NCBI GenBank assembly: GCA_019925095.2
Contig: CM034408.1
Coordinates: 1,860,001-1,924,000, forward strand
Direction: 5' to 3'
Length of the DNA: 64,000 nt
From: Dendrolimus kikuchii
Lineage: Eukaryota > Arthropoda > Insecta > Lepidoptera > Lasiocampidae
The translations under genes and the position numbers were made by a program. Position 1 is the first letter of the stretch, and each line of letters opens with the position of its first letter. Positions 21,732 to 30,538 of the stretch are shown in pieces. The notes under the pieces are model-generated. The model worked only from the letters and a program-made list of their open reading frames with translations. It searched no databases and had not been told where the DNA came from.

Positions 21732-22023
21732 GTAATAATTCTTTATTTCTTATCTAAAATATCTCGACCATCGAGATTTACAATGACCAAATATAATAAA
21801 CAAGCGTTGAATAATGTAGTATTCTTATGGTAAAAGAGTTTTTGAAATCGGTCCAGTGGTTTTTGAGTTTATTCGTTACGAACATACAAAAATACGAATC
21901 TTTCCTCTTTATAATGTTAGTATAGACTAGCGACTGCCAGTGACGTCATCTGCGTTTGCTCTGTAAATCCGTTATATAAATACAACCGTCAACGACGTCT
22001 GCCCTCCCTCGTTTATCATTCAT
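21732..22023. other. Helitron-like remnants, no gene
   Basis: CGGTCCAGTGGTTTTTGAG and GTTTATTCGTTACGAACATAC resemble 24660-24730; ends near ACTAGCGACTGCCAG. Confidence 0.4.
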
Positions 22024-22036
22024 GTCGGGCACCCGG

Positions 22037-22471
22037 TTTTTTTTTTTTTTTGGTGCTGGACCCAGCTGAATAGCCGCAGATGGCTGTTTCAGCGATACCG
22101 GACTTTGGGGGCTTCCCGACTCCGTGGGAGCGGAGGCGTTCAGCCCGGAAGCAGCACGCTCGAGGAGGCACCTCCTGTGAGGTTCGACCTCGGCTCGACC
22201 GCTGCGGGGGATTGACTCTATATTGAGAATTAGCCGTTAAAGGCTGAAAGAGCTAAGCCAACAGGCTGAAGTGATTGTTTGGGGACCAATTATCGACTCC
22301 GCCGCCGGAGCCGATCCTAGTCTATCATTACTACCGCTTCGCAACGTGTTATAGCTGGAGGAGAAGAAGCGGCGGAAGAAACTCTCCAGCAACACGCCTA
22401 AGCTAATCATGTATGGCTACTTGTGTCTGTAGTGAGTGAGTGAGATTGGTGGGGTCTTACCTTTGTGTAAG
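22037..22471 (-). mobile_element. GC-rich poly-A retroposon with 13-bp TSD
   Basis: GTCGGGCACCCGG at 22024-22036 and 22472-22484 flanks a 435-bp insert whose minus-strand A tail is 15 nt. It includes GCTTCTTCTCCTCCAGC and CAACACGTTGCG motifs also present in LINE-J. Probably the 5'-truncated 3' UTR of a LINE; no protein recognised. Confidence 0.8.
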
Positions 22472-22719
22472 GTCGGGCACCCGGCGATGACGCGTATGCG
22501 TGATATGTCTCATTCATCGTTAAACCCCAGTTACCCGGTTGAACCAAATTGAATTGGTACTGTTGAAAGGTACAGAGATGAAAGGAAACAACGACACAAG
22601 GATTAAATTTTATGTTTATATTTGCTTTGACGACAGTTAATGTTATTGAATGAGTTATGTAGGATGGCCGTCAGAGGAAGTTTAACAAAATTCAATATAA
22701 TAGTTAAACTTTAATTAAA

Positions 22720-23282
22720 TCAAAAGCAAAGAAGCAAAAACACAGCAAAAACTTTTACCCTTTGTACGAAAATTGCGCGAACATAAGAGTATGAAATTTC
22801 GCACACTTATACTAATATATAAAGCTGAAGAGTTTGTTTGTTTGAATGCGCTAATCTCAGGAACTACTGGTCTGATTTGAAAAATTCTTTCAGTGTTAGA
22901 TAGCCCATTTATCGAGGAAGGCTATAGGCTATATATCATCACGTTAAGATCAGTCGGAGCGGAGCACTAATGAATAATGTTTAAAAATCGGGGGGTTTTG
23001 AAAACAAATTCCACGCGGACGACGTCGCGGGCACAGCTAGTAGTTTATATAGAGAAGGAGTGCAGAATGATATTTTTTTTAAATTATGCATAATAAATAC
23101 ATTAAATCAATAAAAAAACATTACACACACTATCATGTATTTGACACTCACACGCATATATACTCTTTTGTTTATTGTTCAAGTCAAACTAACAGTTTAG
23201 CCTTGACGAAATCTGTGATTATAGAAGTATAGTCTTTGACATTAATTATTGTGGTCGAATTTCGACCACGGGCGAGCACTCG
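22720..23282 (+). mobile_element. HelD Helitron-like element interrupted by HelA
   Basis: Ends with the perfect hairpin GGTCGAATTTCGACC, then ACGGGCGAGCACTCG (CTCG instead of CTAG). Split at 22810-23040 by HelA. Confidence 0.75.
22810..23040 (+). mobile_element. HelA inserted in HelD
   Basis: 231 bp from TACTAATATATAAAGC to GCGGGCACAGCTAG. Removing it restores CACTTA/TAGTTTATATAG of HelD, so insertion was between A and T without duplication. Confidence 0.85.
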
Positions 23283-23463
23283 TTTTTTTTAATGCTTCAC
23301 TTCATTTAACGCTGTTCACGTAGGGTCCGTCTGTGCTTTTACTCCTTCGTCTGTGTTCATTGCTTTGATATGACTTTGCTACATTGAAGCATGCCTTCAG
23401 TCATTAAGTAAAACCAGTTGCTGAGTAACAACATTCAATCACCGGTGTGGCGGCACCGAGTGT
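23283..23463. other. no gene seen
   Basis: Unclassified sequence leading into the tandem repeat. Confidence 0.25.
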
Positions 23464-24645
23464 ACAGGACTTTCTCCCTGCCATGCGCCCCCCACTTCAC
23501 CTCACCTAGCAACTAAGCATTACGTGCTCTGTTAAGTAATCATTTCTTTCTCTCTTTTCAATGAATACATTTAACACGGTTTCTGGTTTTTGTGGATATT
23601 GGATAACTGGCGGTCTCGGAAGGCGTTGTAATGCCCTGAAAATATAAAAATATAGAACCCGATTCCAGCGCCACCTACCGGGTCTAATTGTGAACGTAAA
23701 CCACCCCGGGACCCACTCAAACGCACATAAAATCTCAGCAAAATCGTAGAACCCGATTCCAGCGCCAAGTATTTTGTTTACATTGATGGGTTACATTAGT
23801 GAAGTCTTAGTAGGGATTCCTAATTTTATATAGCCTATATTAATCAGGGATAATGTTACAGGACTTTCTCCCTGCCATGCGCCCCCCACTTCACCTCACC
23901 TAGCAACTAAGCATTACGTGCTCTGTTAAGTAATTATTTCTTTCTCTCTTTTCAATGAATACATTTTTAACACGGTTTCTTGTTTTTGGGATATTGGATA
24001 ACTGGCTTTCTCGGAAGGCGTTGTAATGCCCTGAAAATATAAATATATAGAACCCGATTCCAGCGCCACCTACCGGATCTAATTGTGAACATGAACCACC
24101 TCGGGACCCACTCAAACGTACATAAAATCTCAGCAAAATCGTAGAACCCGATTCCAGGGCCAAGTATTTTGTTTACATTGATGGGTTAAATTAGTGAAGT
24201 CTTAGTAGGGATTCCTAATTTTATATAGCTTATATTAATTAGGGATAATGTTACAGGACTTTCTCCCTTCCATGCGCCCCCCACTTCACCTCACCTAGCA
24301 ACTAAGCATTACGTGCTCTGTTAAGTAATCATTTCTTTCTCTCTTTTCAATGAATATATTTTTAACACGGTTTCTGGTTTTTGGGATATTGGATAACTGG
24401 CGGTCTCGGAAGGCGTTGTAATGCCCTGAAAATATAAAAATATAGAACCCGATTCCAGCGCCACCTACCGGGTCTAATTGTGAACATGAACCACCTCGGG
24501 ACCCACTCAAACGCACATAAAATCTCAGCAAAATCGTAGAACCCGATTCCAGCGCCAAGTATTTTGTTTTCATTGATGGGTTACATTATTGAAGTTTTAG
24601 TAGGGATTCCTAATTTTATAGTCTATATTAATCAGGGATAATGTA
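23464..24645 (+). repeat. tandem triplication, unit about 394 bp
   Basis: Units 23464-23857, 23858-24252 and 24253-24645, each starting ACAGGACTTTCTCCCTGCC. Each contains a HelB-related segment (CGATTCCAGCGCCACCTACC) and a direct duplication of GTAGAACCCGATTCCAG. Units differ by a few substitutions and small indels. Confidence 0.95.
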
Positions 24646-25245
24646 GCATTTGAATGGTAAAAGATTTTTTGCAATCAGTCCAGTAGTTTTTCGGTTTATT
24701 CGTTACAAACATACAAAATAGAAATATGTCCTCTTTATAATATACTTATATATAGTACAAATTCATAAATCGCACGTTGATAATATTATCGTTTCGTAGT
24801 AGGGATGTAAGCTAGCTCCGTGTTGAGTTTCATTTAAATCCGTTCAATAGTTTTCACATGATGCAGGCAAATGCTGATGTTACAAGGACTAACTTAGGCT
24901 ACATTTAAAATTAGTGTTCCAAGAAAAAAAATCCACACGGACATACTCGCGGGCGCAGCTAGTATAATTTAAGTCGCTTTTATTATTTGTTTTGTACATT
25001 CTATTAATTTAATCTACCCTATATGTGTAATTTTTATTTACCCCCTTATTCATAATATTTATACGACGTTTATAGACTCGTTAAAAAAGTAAACAAAAGT
25101 TAACATCATCAAAAGTCATAATGTTGTAAAATGTGTCAATGTCATTGTAATGGGTGACAGCTGCAAACTGTCAGATATCAATGTAATACTCTGTGAAGAA
25201 TAAATGATTTCTCTGCTGCGTTGAATGTCGTACCAAGTCGTTTCA
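24646..25245. other. Helitron-like remnants, no gene
   Basis: 24646-24963 ends ACTCGCGGGCGCAGCTAG followed by T, a Helitron-type 3' end; 24964-25245 is unclassified. Confidence 0.45.
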
Positions 25246-26021
25246 TCTATACTAATATTATAAAGCTGAAGAGTTTGTTTATTTGTTTAAACGCGCTAAT
25301 CTCAGGAACCGCTGGATCGATTTAAAAAATTCTTTCAATGTTGAATAGTACATTTATCGAGGAAGGCTATAGGCTATATTATATTTTCAAAAAAATTAGG
25401 GATCTTTACTAAAAGTCCAATAATGTAACCTAAGGTGTAAAAAAATGACCCGAAAAAATCCTTACACGGCGTGCGCTGCGAAAACTATTGATTATGAAAC
25501 AAAACAATGTACTACCACTTTGCAGAAAATATAATTGTCTACAGAAAATATTGCGTAACCCTATGTCTAACTATTGAAGTTATCTCAAAATAAGTGTATT
25601 CTTTTTTTTTTTAATAATTAAAATACCGTCGCTTCAAAAACTCTTTATTTTGTACCTTGGTATTAATCCTTATCAAAATAAATTACTCCATATTCAAGAC
25701 GAATTCAATACCTTTCTAGAACTTTTTGAATTATTCAATTCGGACGTTTCATTCAAAAAATATCGCAATATTTAAAATGTAAGTATTAGTGTTGTAGCCA
25801 AATATACTAATATATTTATTGATTGAACGCGCTAATCTTAGGAACTACTGGTCTGATTTGAAAAATTCTTTCAGTGTTGGATAGCCCATTTATCGAGGAA
25901 GGCTATAGGCTATATATCATCACGCTAAGACCAATAGGAGAGGAACACCAATGAAGAATGTTTCAAAATCGGGGGGTTTTGAAAACAAATTCCACGCGGA
26001 CGACGTCGCGGGCACAGCTAG
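25246..26021 (+). mobile_element. HelA long variant, complete, two 5' ends
   Basis: Starts TCTATACTAATATTATAAAGC after A, ends GCGGGCACAGCTAG before T (776 bp). An internal restart TATACTAATATATTTATTG near 25803 precedes a standard 220-bp HelA body, so the filler lies between two 5' ends that share one 3' end. Confidence 0.82.
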
Positions 26022-26031
26022 TAAAATATAA

Positions 26032-26263
26032 GCCAGGTGGTAGAGTATTTGCTCAACTGGAGCGCGACCACCCTGGTATAAAGTATGTCGCCATGACAAC
26101 CTTGAGTTATGTTCCGGCATTAGTGACCAGGGTTCAGTCTCCCTTAAGAGAGCAGCAGCGCATTTGTAGCATCTTTGGTGTTGCAAATGTCCATAGGCGA
26201 TGGTAACCGCTTTCCATCAAGTGGGCCGTCTGCCTGTCTGCTGAAGTCCTGCAATAAAAAAAA
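26032..26263 (+). mobile_element. SINE-A, 5'-truncated
   Basis: Starts at CCAGGTGGTAGAG, 10 bp after the Helitron end. Confidence 0.85.
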
Positions 26264-26385
26264 TATATATGTCAGTCATTGTCAGTGTTAATTAATATTT
26301 TAATGGCAAATTTTAGATTAGTAAGGCATATAATACAATATTTATTTATTTACGTCTTGATTATAATAAAATTACTACTAAATGA

Positions 26386-26721
26386 GAGAAGAGAGTGTCG
26401 GGGTGAAGGTAAGGAAAGGAATGCTCCGGTGGTTCGGGCATGTGGAAAGAATGCATGATGAAAGAATGACTAAACAGATATACAATGCAAAAGTGGATGG
26501 ATGCAGAAGTCGTGGAAGGCCACGACACACCTTCCGTGATCAAATTGATCGTGTACTAGCAGAAGGTGATGTCAGGAGCCTTAAGAACAGACGAGCGTGC
26601 ATGACAAGAGTTATGAATGTCAAAGAAGCATGTGAGGTGTGTAAGAATAAGCCTAAATGGCGCTCTGTTGTTCGTGCCTACCCTGCAAGGGAACTGGCGT
26701 GAAGTTATGTATGTATGTATG
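26386..26721 (+). mobile_element. RTL LINE fragment with 13-bp TSD
   Basis: TACTACTAAATGA at 26373-26385 and 26722-26734. The coding tail (VGVKVRKGMLRWFGHVERM to ARELA) is open. Confidence 0.92.
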
Positions 26722-26734
26722 TACTACTAAATGA

Positions 26735-26987
26735 CCATTTTTGTGGGCTAGCAACGCCAACAGAGAATAAAAGCTGAGATTCCGGAGAACCTGCAGTCTT
26801 TTCCACATCTGCAACACGTAGGATAACTACTTGAGTGATTTTTGTATTAAGTCATTTATTTTGCTAAAATTAAAAGGGTAACACGGAGGTTTTATGCGTT
26901 AGCAGAAACCTTCACCAACGCGAATACTGTTCATGATGTTAATGCAAGACGATTCGCTAATGTCCGCTGTGCAAGACTTTTCTGTCT
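26735..26987. other. no gene seen
   Basis: Unclassified; the right part may belong to the LTR-like sequence that follows. Confidence 0.25.
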
Positions 26988-27151
26988 ATGTAAGTTAATA
27001 CCCGCAAGAGTTAACTTGAGACCTGAGCGGAATACGCGCTCCCCTCCCGACCCCCGCCTTCTTACCGCTCTCGCCATCGACGCGTCACTACCTCACGCTT
27101 ACGTCATCCAAGCAAAGTCTCAAGTTAACTCTTGCGGATATTAACTTACAT
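26988..27151. repeat. inverted repeat, arms 35 bp
   Basis: 26988-27022 pairs with 27117-27151 (arms start ATGTAAGTTAATA; two mismatches). The 94-bp centre is GC-rich. TGTAAG...CTTACA ends are compatible with a MITE or the edge of an LTR. Confidence 0.85.
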
Positions 27152-27167
27152 ATTTAAACTAGTAAAG

Positions 27168-27183
27168 TGGCGCCCAACATGGG
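27168..27183 (+). other. primer-binding-site-like sequence
   Basis: TGGCGCCCAACATGGG resembles the tRNA-Lys-type primer site of LTR retroelements, 16 bp after the inverted repeat. No gag or pol follows. Confidence 0.35.
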
Positions 27184-27305
27184 TTGCCACTCTAGTAGCT
27201 TAAATATTTTAAGCTACCATAAGATATTATAATTGAGGCTAGAGATAAATTTAGATTTCAGAAAACGTCTTATAATATCAGACATATTGAAACTACTAAA
27301 AAAGT

Positions 27306-27527
27306 ACATACATACATAACTTCACGCCAGTTCCCTTGCGGGGTAGGAACGAACAATAGAGCGCCATTCAGGCTTATTCTTACACACCTCACTTGCTTCT
27401 TTGACATTCATAGCTCTTGTCATGCACGCTCGTCTGTTCTTAAGGCTCCTGACATCACCTTCTGCTAGTACACGATCAATTTGATCTTGGAAGGTGTGTC
27501 GTGGCCTTCCACGACTTCTGCATCTAA
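27306..27527 (-). mobile_element. RTL LINE fragment
   Basis: (CATA)n tail at 27306-27317, last about 69 codons, ends at the GCATC boundary near 27524. Confidence 0.82.
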
Positions 27528-28240
27528 ACACTAACTAAATTACTAAAAACTAGACTAAAAAAGTAATAAAAAAAAACGATTTCAACTTCACTCGTAAACG
27601 AAGCCGCGTGAAAAGCCTTGGTTAATTAACATTCTTCAACTACACAGGTATCGGTTAAAAAGTTTAAACCTTACTGCAATTAATTAGGTATCAAGTGAAA
27701 TGTCGGTTACGAACTGCGCATGCGTAATGTTATGATGATTCACAATTATTTTCGCATCCGCTAGTCACAGAAATGATTAATGAATGGTTACAGGAATTTA
27801 TGTGAAAAAAAACCCTTCCGCTGTTTAAGGAGATACATAAAAAAAATATCAAAAATGAAACCGTCTTCAAATGTGACTACTTAAAAACAAAATTTTATTT
27901 TCTACAACATCTTGAAGTAAAAAGTAAAATATAATAATGTGACGGATACGCGTATCAGAATTTCTTCTCCTTAAGAAAATAGTGCGTAGTCTTCGCCTTA
28001 ACAATAACACAACAATGTTCCATATACAAAGTAACACGAGAGAGCAGGATAGAAATATAGGTCCAAACAAGTGTTAAAACAAGATAGATATACTCAGGTA
28101 GAAGCTGGAATAATTTCGTAGTTAGTAACAAGGATGGGAATATTTATTGGACAAGGATAGACATATAGTTGAATGACGTAATAGGGTTCATTGTAGAGTG
28201 TCGACTGGATATATAAGCGCGATAATCTGCGCATTCTCTT
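27528..28240. other. no gene seen
   Basis: AT-rich, apparently low-copy intronic sequence. Confidence 0.3.
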
Positions 28241-28660
28241 ATTAGAGGCGACAAAATAATCCACAGCCAGGTGGTAGGGTATTTGCCCGTCTGGATGGCT
28301 ACCACTCCTAGTCTAGAGTATGCCGACATAACGGCCTTGAGTTGTGTTTCGGTACTAGTGGCCATTAATCCAGTCTTCCTTTAGAGAGCGGCAGCGCCAA
28401 ATGTCCATAGGCGATGGTAACCGCTTTTTTATTTTTATTTTTTATTGCAGGAGTTCAGCAGACAGGCAGACGGCCCACTTGATGGAAAGCGGTTACCATC
28501 GCCTATAGACATTTGCAACACCAAAGGTGCTACAAATGCGCGGCTGCTCTCTTAAGGGAGACTGGAACCTGGTCACTAATACCAGAACACCACACAAGGT
28601 TGTTATGGCGCTTTCCATCAGGTGGGTCGTCTGCCCATTCCCTGAACTCGCGTAATAAAA
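28241..28660 (+). mobile_element. SINE-A split by a second SINE-A
   Basis: Left part 28241-28427 and right part 28609-28660 form one degenerate copy ending CGCGTAATAAAAAAG. Confidence 0.8.
28428..28608 (-). mobile_element. SINE-A inserted inside another SINE-A, opposite orientation
   Basis: A-tail side at left, truncated at GTTGTTATGG. CGCTTT at 28422-28427 and 28609-28614 is the probable TSD. Confidence 0.82.
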
Positions 28661-28925
28661 AAGTATCTTAATTCTCACTTTCCTTCCTATTTGCCTTGCT
28701 ATTACTTAAAACAATTTTCTTATTCATATTAAGTTAGAGTAAGTTTGAACGCTTCTTTAAGGTTCTTAACTTACTCTGAATGAATAAGAAAGTTATTTGA
28801 TTAATATTGTTTAAGTAATGTGAGTGAAACAAGCTGGTGAAAAGATGTATCGCGACACGTTCGCTGAAAGTGAATTAATGTGTTAATACAGCGAACCGTT
28901 GTATTGTCGAATGTATGATTATAAT
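28661..28925. other. no gene seen
   Basis: Unclassified host-like sequence; 28890-28937 is the pre-insertion context of the next LINE. Confidence 0.25.
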
Positions 28926-28937
28926 TGTATAAATATG

Positions 28938-29707
28938 ATGACTGTCAGGCGAGAGGCTTACATTTGAATGCGAAGAAAACAAAGGTTATGGTGTTTGAAA
29001 GCGAAGAAACCAGAACGAATGCAAGGATAATGGTCGATGATGTTATGCTGGAGCAAGTGAATGAGTTTGTATATCTTGGATGTGCTTTTAGCAGGGATGG
29101 AAGGTACACCGCTGATATAGAAAGAAGAGTGAATTTGGGGAATAGTTTAAATGGAGCGTTAGGTAAACTTCTAGGCGCTAAGAACCTCAGCCAGAAGGCC
29201 CAGCTCGCCGTACACAACGCGGTGCTGGTACCTACGCTCACGTATGGAAGCGAGAGTTGGGTATGGAAGAGAGAGCATGAAAGTAGAGTAAACGCGGTCG
29301 AGATGCGAGCACTGCGCAAAATCTGCGGAGTGACGCTCGCGGACCGCGTTCGTAATACCGAAGTAAGAAAGAGAGTTGGTCTGAAAGAGAGTGTCGGGGT
29401 GAAGGTAAGGAAAGGAATGCTCCGGTGGTTCGGGCATGTGGAAAGAATGCATGATGAAAGAATGACTAAACAGATATACAATGCAAAAGTGGATGGATGC
29501 AGAAGTCGTGGAAGGCCACGACACACCTTCCATGATCAAATTGATCGTGTACTAGCAGAAGGTGATGTCAGGAGCCTTAAGAACAGACGAGCTTGCATGA
29601 CAAGAGTTATGAATGTCAAAGAGGCAAGTGAGGTGTGTAAGAATAAGCCTAAATGGCACTCTGTTGTTCGTGCCTACCCCGCAAGGGAACTGGCGTGAAG
29701 TTATGTA
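28938..29707 (+). mobile_element. RTL LINE fragment, longest copy, 12-bp TSD, open frame
   Basis: TGTATAAATATG at 28926-28937 and 29708-29719. Coding sequence is open to the stop at 29696-29698: the end of a reverse-transcriptase domain (LHLNAKKTKVMVFE; FVYLGCAFSRDG), a central ALGKLLGAKNLSQ and LVPTLTYGSESWVW, then LRWFGHVERM and SRGRPRHTF, ending ARELA. There is no ATG at the left border; the frame simply enters from the truncation point. The YADD catalytic centre is missing, so the copy is dead. The short simple-sequence tail and C-terminal motifs suggest an RTE-like element; CR1-like origin is not excluded. Confidence 0.88.
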
Positions 29708-29763
29708 TGTATAAATATGTCGTGTAGCGTTGGAAATTCAGTTTTAGCGATTGTATACTTGAA

Positions 29764-30080
29764 AGAGAGTGTCGGGGTGGAGGTAAGAAAAGGAATGCTC
29801 CGGTGGTTCGGGCATGTGGAAAGAATGACTAAACAGATATACAATGCAAAAGTGGATGGATGCAGAAGTCGTGGAAGGCCACGACACACTTTCCATGATC
29901 AAACTGATCGTGTACTAGCAGAAGGTGATGTCAGGAGCCTTAAGAACAGACGCGCGTGCATGACGAGAGCTATGAATGTCAAAGAAGCAAGTGAGGTGTG
30001 TAAGAATAAGCCTGAATGGGGCTCTGTTGTTCGCGCCTACCCCGCAAGGCAACTGGCGTGAAGTTATGTATGTATGTATG
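29764..30080 (+). mobile_element. second RTL insertion, 44 bp downstream of the first duplication
   Basis: TSD core CTTGAA at 29758-29763 and 30081-30086 (11 bp, GTATACTTGAA/GTATGCTTGAA, with one mismatch). It has its own truncation point (KESVGVEV) and lacks the MHDER segment present in other copies. Confidence 0.85.
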
Positions 30081-30174
30081 CTTGAATTTCAGCTGTGCCA
30101 TTTCAAAACTTAGCAAGCGTTCGTCGAAATCAATTACGACACATCGCGACCGGTGTGAGTGTGGGATTCGCCAG

Positions 30175-30538
30175 ATCGGGGGTGGCACTAGCGTGCCCGG
30201 TCAAAACCGGTGCCACGCTATTGCCACGCCCCAGTTAGGGATACCCACTAAAACCCCTGGGTGTTCCGTCCTGCGCCTTATGCCAGGGCTACGTGTAACG
30301 GGCTTCCCAACTCCGCGTGCCCTGGCAGGCGTGGGCCCCCCTCACTGGGCCTCTTCCTATGCCAGGGGACGTATCCCCCGGCTACATACCTAGGTCTATT
30401 CCACGCGTGGGGCGGTCTGTAACGCGCCCCACGGGAAGAGAGATGAGCGCGCGCGGAACACTCGCACTCTCATCTCGACGGCATGTGCGGGTGAGTGAGA
30501 ACCCCTATACCCCTAGGGGCCCCACCCGCGCCGCCCGC
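30175..30538 (-). mobile_element. 3' UTR of the R1-clade element
   Basis: GC-rich non-coding sequence directly downstream of the R1 ORF stop. It contains an imperfect hairpin near 30179-30229 (GTGGCACTAGCGTG... against ...CACGCTATTGCCAC). A fragment of the same 3' UTR recurs in opposite orientation near 59510-59580. The exact 3' end is not clear; no poly-A was seen before host sequence resumes near 30087-30175. Confidence 0.55.

Noticed and set aside
28945..29526. 193-codon minus-strand ORF
   Set aside because: Shadow of the RTL coding strand; similar antisense frames appear at every RTL copy.
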